A stretch of DNA of 64,000 nucleotides, from NCBI RefSeq assembly GCF_003725795.1, contig NZ_RBEE01000005.1:80533-144532 (forward strand). Direction: 5' to 3'. Position numbers and translations under genes: made by a program. A model generated the notes under the pieces. The model worked only from the letters and a program-made list of their open reading frames with translations. It searched no databases and was not told the origin of the DNA. Shown piece by piece: positions 37,404 to 44,665 of the stretch. Position 1 is the stretch's first letter. The number at the start of each line of letters is the position of its first letter. The stretch comes from Pedobacter jejuensis. Lineage in GTDB: Bacteria > Bacteroidota > Bacteroidia > Sphingobacteriales > Sphingobacteriaceae.

Positions 37404-40259
37404 ATGCAATTTAAAATATCCATTAAAGGAAGTTCTGTTACAGCTATTTTCGCTCTTAGCGTCTTGTGTTCGTTTGCCCAGAATAAAAAAGCCGCCCCGT
37501 TAGCAAATGTATCACATACAAGTATGCGCCCTGCACAAGGTCAACTGTCTCTTGATCCGGCTGTACGTACAGGGAGGCTCGCTAACGGCTTTACTTATTT
37601 TATTAGGCGGAACATCAATCCAAAAAATAGGGTAATCTTTTACCTCGCCAATAAAATTGGCTCATTGGTGGAAACAGATAATCAGCAAGGTTTAGCCCAT
37701 TTTATGGAGCACATGAATTTTAACGGCACAACCAATTTCCCCAAGAATCAATTAGTTGATTATTTACAGAAGGCGGGTGTTAGGTTTGGTGCAGATATCA
37801 ACGCTTACACCAGCTTTGATGAAACTGTTTACCAGCTTCCGCTACCAAGTGACAACCCCGAAGTATTACGCAACGGTATCCAAATCATGCGGGATTGGGC
37901 GAAAGGTGCCATGCTTGATTCGGTTGAAATTGAAAAGGAGCGTGGTGTTGTTTTAGAGGAGAAAAGATTGGGAAAGGGCGCAGCACAACGAATGCAGCAA
38001 AAATATTTCCCGGTTTTGTTTGGTAATTCGCGTTACGGGCAGCGTTTGCCGATAGGCATAGATACAGTATTGAACAATTTTAAGCCTGGTTCGCTACAAC
38101 GTTTTTATCATGATTGGTATCGGCCGGATTTACAGGCATTAATTGTTGTGGGAGATATTAATGTAGATGAAATAGAAAAAGCGATCAAGCAAAAATTTGC
38201 TGACCTGAAAAATCCAGTTAATGAAAAACCGAGAATAAAATACGTTTTTACCCTTAACGGAAGCAATCATTTTGTAAAGGCAACAGACCCGGAAGAAACA
38301 TCGACCCAAGTGCAAGTATTAATAAAACGCCAGGCTCGTCCTGTCAAAACTACTGATGATTACCGCACTTACATTGTCAGGAAATTATTTAATCACATGT
38401 TAAGTAATCGTTGTCTGGAACTGGCACAACAAAAACAACCGCCATTTATTTATGGGGGGGCGAATGTTGGCAGTTTTTTAGGGAACATTGATGCGTTTAC
38501 CATGCGCCTAATAGCTAATCCCGGTGAATTAGAAAAAGGTTTTAAAGCAGTTTGGCGCGAAACAGAGCGGCTGAAACGGTATGGCTTCACCGCGGGCGAA
38601 TTTGAAAAAGCAAAAGGTGATTATTTAAAAAATAACGAAAACACCTTCAAGCAAAGGCTTACAGCTTATTCAGATCAATTTGTTGGTGAATATTTAACTT
38701 ATTTTTTAAATGGAACTGCCGCACCGGGAGTTGAAAAGGAATATGCATTGACACAAGCAATAGTTCCTTTGCTAAAATTAAAAGATGTTAATGCTATCAC
38801 CAGCAATTTCAGCAGCGATATGAACCGGGATATTATTGTCACCGCTCCCGAACGCGATAAAACCAGCCTGCCGGATGAGCTAACCGTTAACAAATGGATA
38901 GCAACAATCAAGCAAGAAAATATTTCTCCATATAAAGATAGCTTTACCCAAAAAGCACTTTTAACTACTCAGCCAATTCCTGGCAAAGTTGTTAGGCAAA
39001 TTGATCTGGACGTAATCAAGGCTACCGAGCTAATATTAAGTAACGGAGTAAAAGCAATATTAAAGCCTACCAAATTTAGCGATAACGATATTTTGGTTAA
39101 AGCGATTGCACCTGGTGGGTCATCGCTTTACAGCGATGCAGACTATGAATCGGCGAACGTGGCAGCCTACCTGGTAACAACATCAGGCTTAGGTGGCTAT
39201 AGTTATAATAATCTGAACAAGTTTCTTGCAGGAAGTACTATTGCCTCCGGCGTTTTCCTAACAGATTATAGCCAGGGGATACAAGCCGCTGCGTCGCCAG
39301 GCGAATTGGAAACGTTGTTGCAGATGTTTTATTTGTATTTCACCGCTCCGAGGAAAGATTCAGTTGCGTTTGAAAGATACATAGCCGAAACAAGAGCAAG
39401 TTTAACCGATAGAAAAAATAGTCCGGAAAACCGGTTTTATGATACCCTTAGCGCAATATCGGGCAATTACAGCATTCGCAGGACACCACCAAGCTTAGAA
39501 AAATTAAACCAGATTGATTTTAACAAGAGCTATCAAATTTTTAGACAGCAGTTTTCTGACGCTGCTAACTTTACATTCACCTTTGTAGGAGATTTTAATA
39601 TTGAGGAAGTAAAACCTTTGATTGAAAAATACTTAGGATCATTACCTGCCACTTACCTGCATGAAAAAGCAAAAGATTTGGGTATACAGCCGCCTACAGG
39701 TAAAATAACCAAAATTGTGAAAGCTGGCTTGGAACCTAAAGCTACAGTATCATTAAAATTCAGCGGCGATTACGACTTCTCTTATGCGAATAACTTAGAG
39801 ATGGATGCCATGGCTGAAGTACTGCAAATAAGGCTTATTGAACGCTTAAGGGAAGAAGAAAGCGGCGTGTATTCACCTGGTGTAAATGTGCGCTATAGTA
39901 AAACCCCTGCGTCAAGGTACGTTTTCAGCATCTCTTTTGGCTGCGCACCTGTCAACGTCGAAAAGCTAATCGCGTCGGCGTTGGATGAGGTAGATAAAAT
40001 AAAAAGATTCGGGCCAACCGAAATCAATATCGAAAAATTTAAGGCTGAGAAGTCGCGAACTCACGAAACACAATTACGGGCTAATGATTTTTGGTCTGAG
40101 TACCTTAATGATAATGTTTTAAACGAAGGCGACATTTATGCAATTAATGATTTTAACACAATTCTGGAAAAAGTTACCCCTGAAAATATAAAGAGAAAAG
40201 CAAATAAATATTTAAGTGGCAACAACTTGATACAGGTAATATTACTTCCGCAGAAGTAA
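37404..40259 (+). CDS. M16 family zinc metalloprotease (pitrilysin/PqqL-like), secreted
   Basis: The 951-residue product has a signal peptide (cut after CSFAQ) and two M16 halves. The N-terminal half has the inverted zinc motif HFMEH (99-103) and a later Glu region (EKERGVVLEEKR); the second half (about 560-950) is the inactive partner. M16 enzymes enclose and cleave peptides. In this operon the likely role is to cut peptides brought in by SusC/SusD, inside the periplasm. It is last in the block and is followed by a strong terminator. Confidence 0.9.
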   Translation: MQFKISIKGSSVTAIFALSVLCSFAQNKKAAPLANVSHTSMRPAQGQLSLDPAVRTGRLANGFTYFIRRNINPKNRVIFYLANKIGSLVETDNQQGLAHFMEHMNFNGTTNFPKNQLVDYLQKAGVRFGADINAYTSFDETVYQLPLPSDNPEVLRNGIQIMRDWAKGAMLDSVEIEKERGVVLEEKRLGKGAAQRMQQKYFPVLFGNSRYGQRLPIGIDTVLNNFKPGSLQRFYHDWYRPDLQALIVVGDINVDEIEKAIKQKFADLKNPVNEKPRIKYVFTLNGSNHFVKATDPEETSTQVQVLIKRQARPVKTTDDYRTYIVRKLFNHMLSNRCLELAQQKQPPFIYGGANVGSFLGNIDAFTMRLIANPGELEKGFKAVWRETERLKRYGFTAGEFEKAKGDYLKNNENTFKQRLTAYSDQFVGEYLTYFLNGTAAPGVEKEYALTQAIVPLLKLKDVNAITSNFSSDMNRDIIVTAPERDKTSLPDELTVNKWIATIKQENISPYKDSFTQKALLTTQPIPGKVVRQIDLDVIKATELILSNGVKAILKPTKFSDNDILVKAIAPGGSSLYSDADYESANVAAYLVTTSGLGGYSYNNLNKFLAGSTIASGVFLTDYSQGIQAAASPGELETLLQMFYLYFTAPRKDSVAFERYIAETRASLTDRKNSPENRFYDTLSAISGNYSIRRTPPSLEKLNQIDFNKSYQIFRQQFSDAANFTFTFVGDFNIEEVKPLIEKYLGSLPATYLHEKAKDLGIQPPTGKITKIVKAGLEPKATVSLKFSGDYDFSYANNLEMDAMAEVLQIRLIERLREEESGVYSPGVNVRYSKTPASRYVFSISFGCAPVNVEKLIASALDEVDKIKRFGPTEINIEKFKAEKSRTHETQLRANDFWSEYLNDNVLNEGDIYAINDFNTILEKVTPENIKRKANKYLSGNNLIQVILLPQK

Positions 40260-40395
40260 CAGTAAATAGAAACTTAGATTACCTTTTAGATATCCGTTTC
40301 ACATTATTTATTTTCTGTTATTGAAGTAATAAGCCATTAGGCACTGGATAAAATAATACTCCGTTCTTTAAGATTAGTTAATAGTAATTAAAGTG

Positions 40396-40432
40396 AAGCG
40401 CCGCTTCCCGGGAGCGGGAACGGCGCTTTTTT
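40396..40432 (+). terminator. Strong terminator closing the cargo block
   Basis: Stem AAGCGCCG (40396-40403) with CGGCGCTT (40421-40428), an inner CCCG/CGGG pairing, then TTTTTT. It lies 7 bp before the first possible start of the next gene. Confidence 0.85.
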
Positions 40433-40465
40433 ATTACGATGTTAAAAACTACTACTATACAACCT

Positions 40466-41638
40466 ATGAAATATGAATTAACTAAATTAGAAGCTTGTTT
40501 AAACAAATGGTCTTCTGAAAAATCATTGACCAATGTCGAAGAACAGTTAGCCGCTTTTCGACAACACACCTGGGACGCCGAAAAGGCAATCATTCATAGT
40601 TTGCTTTTACAAAGAAATCAAACTTCATTGCATACCTACTTTTCTATTCACATGCAAAAACTTGTTGAGCTGTGCGATAAGCTATATGAATTATTTGATA
40701 AGAATGTAAGCCATCAGACAATAATGTTAACCCTTAACTTATTAGGTGCATTAAAGAAAGCTGCACCGACTTTAATTGATCGAGATTTAGCATTACCTAA
40801 AGCGTTTAGAGTCATACAGGGCGATATATTTAAAAATCAATGGCAAGTACTGTTGCTTCGATTCGATGAACTTAGCTTGTCCCCTGAACTCGCTCAAATC
40901 ATCGAATTACCCTTGGACGAATTTAGTTCTTTAAAGCGAAAATTATCTTGGTTCCATTATATCTGGCTGAAACAGTACTTTGCTGAATTGGAACAGATAG
41001 ACTTCTCCAAATATGACCAATACCCAGGACCGGAGCATCTACTCCATGTGTGCCTGATCAAATTAAATTTCAATCATCCAAGACTGATGACCTATTGCTG
41101 CGAGTTGATTAAGGAAAAGGCGAACGGTTCTGAAGAGTTGAAAGAGCAACTATTTGTTTTAAGTATGACCAAAAAAATCTTGAAACAAACAACTATGCTG
41201 ACCGATGAGCCGTTTTATCAGAAACAGCAATCCATCGTAGAAGATATTTGTAAATGGATTGATGAGGAGTTAGATTTTCGTAATTTATACGATGTGGCGG
41301 TTTTTACCCATAACGGCAGAAAGGTGCCAGTTAATCCATACAAATACATCTATGACATGACTTTAGAACAATTGGCCTTTTGGAAGAAACTGCAATATGA
41401 TCACAAAGTATATATAGAGGATAATATTGATAATTTTTCGATCAAAATCGCCTATAACTCCTCAACAAAAAACAAGGAAGAATTATCGGTGGGAAGTATT
41501 ACCTCTAAGCTTTACAGTAAGGACCAAAAAGTGATTGCGCCGGTACACGAAATTGTCGCTGCAATGAACGCGACTTTACGGCCTATTCTTGAACTGTTGG
41601 AAAGGATGCTGGAAGATCTACGGCCATTTATGGCATAA
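40466..41638 (+). CDS. ICE protein of unknown function (about 390 residues)
   Basis: Two starts are possible: ATG 40439, right against the terminator, and ATG 40466 (MKYELTKLEACLNKW), which I prefer. The product is highly helical with no signal peptide or membrane segment. Features seen are a helical N-terminal half (AEKAIIHSLLLQRNQ, HMQKLVELCDKLYELF) and a more mixed C-terminal part (KVPVNPYKYIYDMTLEQLAFWKK). No catalytic motif is seen. Its 3' end overlaps the opposite-strand alpha-CTD-like gene by 11 bp. Confidence 0.7.
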   Translation: MKYELTKLEACLNKWSSEKSLTNVEEQLAAFRQHTWDAEKAIIHSLLLQRNQTSLHTYFSIHMQKLVELCDKLYELFDKNVSHQTIMLTLNLLGALKKAAPTLIDRDLALPKAFRVIQGDIFKNQWQVLLLRFDELSLSPELAQIIELPLDEFSSLKRKLSWFHYIWLKQYFAELEQIDFSKYDQYPGPEHLLHVCLIKLNFNHPRLMTYCCELIKEKANGSEELKEQLFVLSMTKKILKQTTMLTDEPFYQKQQSIVEDICKWIDEELDFRNLYDVAVFTHNGRKVPVNPYKYIYDMTLEQLAFWKKLQYDHKVYIEDNIDNFSIKIAYNSSTKNKEELSVGSITSKLYSKDQKVIAPVHEIVAAMNATLRPILELLERMLEDLRPFMA

Positions 41639-41849
41639 TATACTTTCCGAGCTTTTCCTTTTCCATAAATGAGATATATTCGGTGAGCATCCTGTAACCA
41701 AAGCCGGGGAATTTAAGCAGTTCGCTCGGTTGGTGTTCCAGTAACCCGGTTAATGAATGAAAGCCGAGTTGCATAGCTTTTCGTTTAAATTCTTCTGAAA
41801 ATTCCAGTCCGGTGATAGGGGTATTTAAAATGATTTCAGCGTAAGGCAT
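41628..41849 (-). CDS. Small protein resembling the RNA polymerase alpha C-terminal domain
   Basis: From ATG 41849 the product has 73 residues; ATG 41891 would add 14. Residues after TGLEFSEEFKRKAMQLGF line up with the alpha-CTD pattern: a start helix, then LTGLLEHQPSELLKFPGFG (like tLgeLl-kseeELLkikNFG) and a final helix. The alpha-CTD binds UP elements and activators. A free-standing copy could compete with or recruit polymerase. It sits beside rteC, the ICE transfer regulator, and reads from a dyad-covered promoter. Confidence 0.6.
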   Translation of the reverse strand: MPYAEIILNTPITGLEFSEEFKRKAMQLGFHSLTGLLEHQPSELLKFPGFGYRMLTEYISFMEKEKLGKYIMP

Positions 41850-42053
41850 GAGTATGATTTTATTGCCTGCTATCCCGATACAGGGTGTCATTAAACGATA
41901 TAGCGCGGGATACGTGCCATATCTGTATCAGAGGTACCGCGAAGCACCCATACACAAGATAAGCCGCCGTCCCGCGCTGTAGCGCAGGCGACAAGCCTAT
42001 TTTCCCTTGTGTATTTAAAAATTCGCGGTTTTCTGATACAAGTAAAATAGCCG

Positions 42054-42089
42054 TTCGCTATATATATTTTTACGCTCAAATATAGCGAA
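42054..42089 (-). promoter_or_regulatory. Operator-like dyad over a putative minus-strand promoter
   Basis: Arms TTCGCTATA (42054-42062) and TATAGCGAA (42081-42089) are perfect over 9 bp, 18 bp apart. On the minus strand TATATTTG (42084-42077) matches the -7 consensus and overlaps one arm, so a bound dimer could block polymerase. The surrounding gap (41892-42281) has other short palindromes but no convincing gene. Confidence 0.45.
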
Positions 42090-42281
42090 TACACTTCATT
42101 TCTAAGCACGGGAGTTTAGTCGGCACCAACTTCCCACCTGAGTCCCACTTGACCACTATTGGGAATAATCCCTTCTTTGAAAAATTCTTAACCAATAATT
42201 AAGCTTATGGATCAATAAATACCCATCGTTGCTTTGTTTAAACTGCCGCTCGGTTGCGTCAGGCAAAGCGCAATTACCTCA

Positions 42282-43196
42282 ATGTGTTTACTTATGCTAA
42301 TATCTTATGCAAAGCAGGAACTCCTGCTGATGGAAGATGAATTAACAACAATTGTGACGGTACACCCTGAACCTTTAGACCGAATGAAAGCGGCTTTGGT
42401 TTGTATCAGGAAATTCCTGCAACGCCAGTTGCAGTTTATTACCGACCATCCTTTTAAGGATAGGCAGGAAGAAGCTTCCTATTTCAAAAACATCAAGCCT
42501 CAATTCTATTACCATTACATTTTCGAGGTGGCCTTGTACAATTTGGTTACCGGCCTGTCCTGTGGTGATGATGAATCCAAACGAGCTTATTATCACGACG
42601 AATTGCGCTTTGCACAAAGAACTTTTAAAGAGCACCCCTTTTTGTACCAGTACTATCGGTTAGGTGGTAATGAACTGGACGACCTCTATTTTGTTCGTGG
42701 AGTTGCTGTCCAAAGTGTATTGATCCCAGAAGTACCGGAATTGGATAGCGCATTTTCTACCAGCGGCGATTACCTCTTTGCCAAATTCAAAGCTTATGAA
42801 ATGCTACAGGAGTATATCGCTCATGAGCTGTCCAATGTCGGAAAGGCTAACCGGGTAACTTTTGCACGGCCCGGCAAAGGTGCCGAGCCTTTGAAATGGA
42901 CAGGCGACCAGGTGAATGCGATTGAATTGGGTTATGGGATCTGGTTATCCGGCCAGCTCAATAAAGGTGATGCCTCTTTAGCGGACATTATGTACTGGCT
43001 GGGCCAGAGTTTGGATATTGACCTGGCCCGTCATACCCGCAGGTTTGATGAGATCAAGGCAAGGAAGCTGGTCAGCCAGACCCGTTTTACGGATAATATG
43101 CGGGATGCGATCAGGCAGCATATTGATAATGCCAATGCTTTCAGACCGAATGTATTGCGCAGGGCTAACCGAACAGGTTCAAAATCAGACGAGTAA
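42282..43196 (+). CDS. rteC: RteC family regulator of ICE transfer
   Basis: In CTnDOT, RteC turns on excision and transfer genes after antibiotic signalling. The frame here opens at a TTG (42234). The first ATG is 42282 (304 residues), and ATG 42330 (MEDELTTIV) is also possible. Family marks: TGDQVNAIELGYGIWLSGQL, GDASLADIMYWLGQSLDIDL, and the C-terminal RTF-like region (ARHTRRFDEIKARKLVSQTRFTDNM). No RteA/RteB two-component pair is in the window, so its own control must differ. It lies just before the tra operon. Confidence 0.85.
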   Translation: MCLLMLISYAKQELLLMEDELTTIVTVHPEPLDRMKAALVCIRKFLQRQLQFITDHPFKDRQEEASYFKNIKPQFYYHYIFEVALYNLVTGLSCGDDESKRAYYHDELRFAQRTFKEHPFLYQYYRLGGNELDDLYFVRGVAVQSVLIPEVPELDSAFSTSGDYLFAKFKAYEMLQEYIAHELSNVGKANRVTFARPGKGAEPLKWTGDQVNAIELGYGIWLSGQLNKGDASLADIMYWLGQSLDIDLARHTRRFDEIKARKLVSQTRFTDNMRDAIRQHIDNANAFRPNVLRRANRTGSKSDE

Positions 43197-43310
43197 TTAT
43201 AAAGTTTCGCCACTTTTTGGGACTGCCGGATTAGGGTTCGCGATCCCGGCAATTTTGGGGTAACAAAAGCCTGCTGCAATGGAGCGGCAGGTTTAAAACC
43301 ATTCAAATTT

Positions 43311-43829
43311 ATGTTACATCAAATCACCTGGCAGCAGTACACGGTTGTTGTCGTTGCATTTTTACTGGTCTGGTACGCGGTCGTCTGGCTGAAGTATTTT
43401 AAGAAACCCGCCGATGGTTTTTTACAGCCGCCTGAGCCGCTGGAACATCGAGATTTTGAGGATGATGAGCCGGACGATCTGTTAGGCAGATCCGCTGAAG
43501 AATACGGGGTTAGTACGGTAGACAGCGACGAGCTACATTTCGGCCCGGATGCGGAAGAGGACTTGGAGCCTGAAACGAGCTTTGCGGATGAAACCGTAGA
43601 ATTGCAGGGCCTGGTACCAGATGTTTTGGAAGAGATTAAAACGATTATCCAAACAGTGGAATCCGGCGATGGGACAAAAGAGGATTTTATCAGCCTTTTC
43701 AAACTGGTCTCTACTAAGTATCCGCAGATGGCAGAGAGCCGCCATTTGGACGCGATTAATGATTGGATCATTGAAAATGTGCCTTTTGAATTAACTGAAG
43801 AAGAATTGCACCAACTCTGGATCAGCTAA
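43311..43829 (+). CDS. Membrane-anchored acidic ICE protein
   Basis: The 172-residue product has one N-terminal membrane helix (about 9-27, YTVVVVAFLLVWYAVVWLKY), a Pro-rich turn, a strongly acidic middle (about 45-105) and a helical end. It lies between rteC and traE, where Bacteroidetes ICEs often have poorly conserved transfer genes. Function unknown. Hairpins lie in the short gap before it (43221-43291). Confidence 0.7.
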   Translation: MLHQITWQQYTVVVVAFLLVWYAVVWLKYFKKPADGFLQPPEPLEHRDFEDDEPDDLLGRSAEEYGVSTVDSDELHFGPDAEEDLEPETSFADETVELQGLVPDVLEEIKTIIQTVESGDGTKEDFISLFKLVSTKYPQMAESRHLDAINDWIIENVPFELTEEELHQLWIS

Positions 43830-43893
43830 AAGCAAGCTTATCCCCACACGAAAACGGTAATCAATCTATTCAGTGAACCTCAAAAAAACAACA

Positions 43894-44241
43894 ATGAAGA
43901 ATCAATTCATCAGTCCTAAAAAACAAAACGCTGCGAAATTATTACTGGCATTATTGATCGCGAATGCCTTAGACCTGTTCTTTAACGCCACCAATGCGCT
44001 GGCCCAAGATGGTAATGCCGGGATAACCCAAGCGACCACGATGGTCAAGGGTTATTTTGATACCGGCTGCAATTTGATGTACGCCATCGGTGCAGTTGTC
44101 GGCATCATTGGGGCAATCAAAGTGTACTCCAAATGGAATGCGGGAGAGCCGGATACCAACCGTGTAGCAGCGGCCTGGTTCGGTTCCTGTATCTTCTTAG
44201 TGGTGGTGGCAACAGTGATCAAATCGTTCTTCGGTTTATAA
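43894..44241 (+). CDS. traE: Conjugal transfer protein TraE (DUF4134)
   Basis: The ATG at 43894 (MKNQFISPKKQ) is chosen over a GTG at 43873. The 115-residue product has a signal-like first helix (cut near NALAQ) and two membrane helices (LMYAIGAVVGIIGAIKVYSKW, FGSCIFLVVVATVIKSFFG). DUF4134 proteins are VirB2-like small membrane proteins at the start of Bacteroidetes tra operons, possibly the pilin. traF follows after 100 bp. Confidence 0.88.
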   Translation: MKNQFISPKKQNAAKLLLALLIANALDLFFNATNALAQDGNAGITQATTMVKGYFDTGCNLMYAIGAVVGIIGAIKVYSKWNAGEPDTNRVAAAWFGSCIFLVVVATVIKSFFGL

Positions 44242-44277
44242 GCCGGTTGAGTGTAAACATAAATAATCATCCATAAA

Positions 44278-44331
44278 ATGGCCTTTCAGTATCCGTCCCC
44301 GTTGGGGACGGTGCCGAAAGCCGGTAAATAA
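44278..44331 (+). other. Possible 17-codon leader ORF with hairpin before traF
   Basis: The frame ATG GCC TTT CAG ... TAA runs through the hairpin CCGTCCCC/GGGGACGG (44293-44311). Its stop overlaps the start of a strong Shine-Dalgarno (AAGGAGG), 10 bp before the traF ATG. Translation of the leader would open the hairpin and could couple traF expression. Confidence 0.3.
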
Positions 44332-44341
44332 GGAGGAAAAC

Positions 44342-44665
44342 ATGAGTTCGGTATATGAAATCAATAAAGGGATTAACAAACCTTTAATGTTCAAAGGCTT
44401 GAAGGCGCAATACATCGGCTACCTGGGTGGCGGTCTGCTTTGCTTACTTATTCTATATGCTGTATTGTATATCAGCGGGCTGAATAATTACGTATGCTTG
44501 GTCCTGATTGGTGGTTTAGGAACAGCGCTGTTAACAGCCATATTTCGTATGAGCCATAAATACGGCCAGTATGGTTTATTAAAAAAGAGCGCCAACCGAA
44601 GTATTCCCACTTACCTGAAATTCAGGACAAGGAAATCATTTATTAATCTAAAGAAAGGAATCTAA
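44342..44665 (+). CDS. traF: Conjugal transfer protein TraF (DUF4133)
   Basis: The 107-residue product has two membrane helices (about 27-45 and 50-68) and the family opening SSVYEINKGINKPLMFKGLKAQYI. It is VirB3-like, working next to the VirB4-type ATPase. An unusually strong ribosome site (AGGAGG) precedes the ATG. Its stop overlaps the traG start by one base. Confidence 0.9.
   Translation: MSSVYEINKGINKPLMFKGLKAQYIGYLGGGLLCLLILYAVLYISGLNNYVCLVLIGGLGTALLTAIFRMSHKYGQYGLLKKSANRSIPTYLKFRTRKSFINLKKGI

Noticed and set aside
41891..42109. Minus-strand 72-codon frame before the alpha-CTD-like gene
   Set aside because: Composition looks non-coding, it crosses the dyad/promoter, and no domain is seen; its stop only touches the next start by chance.
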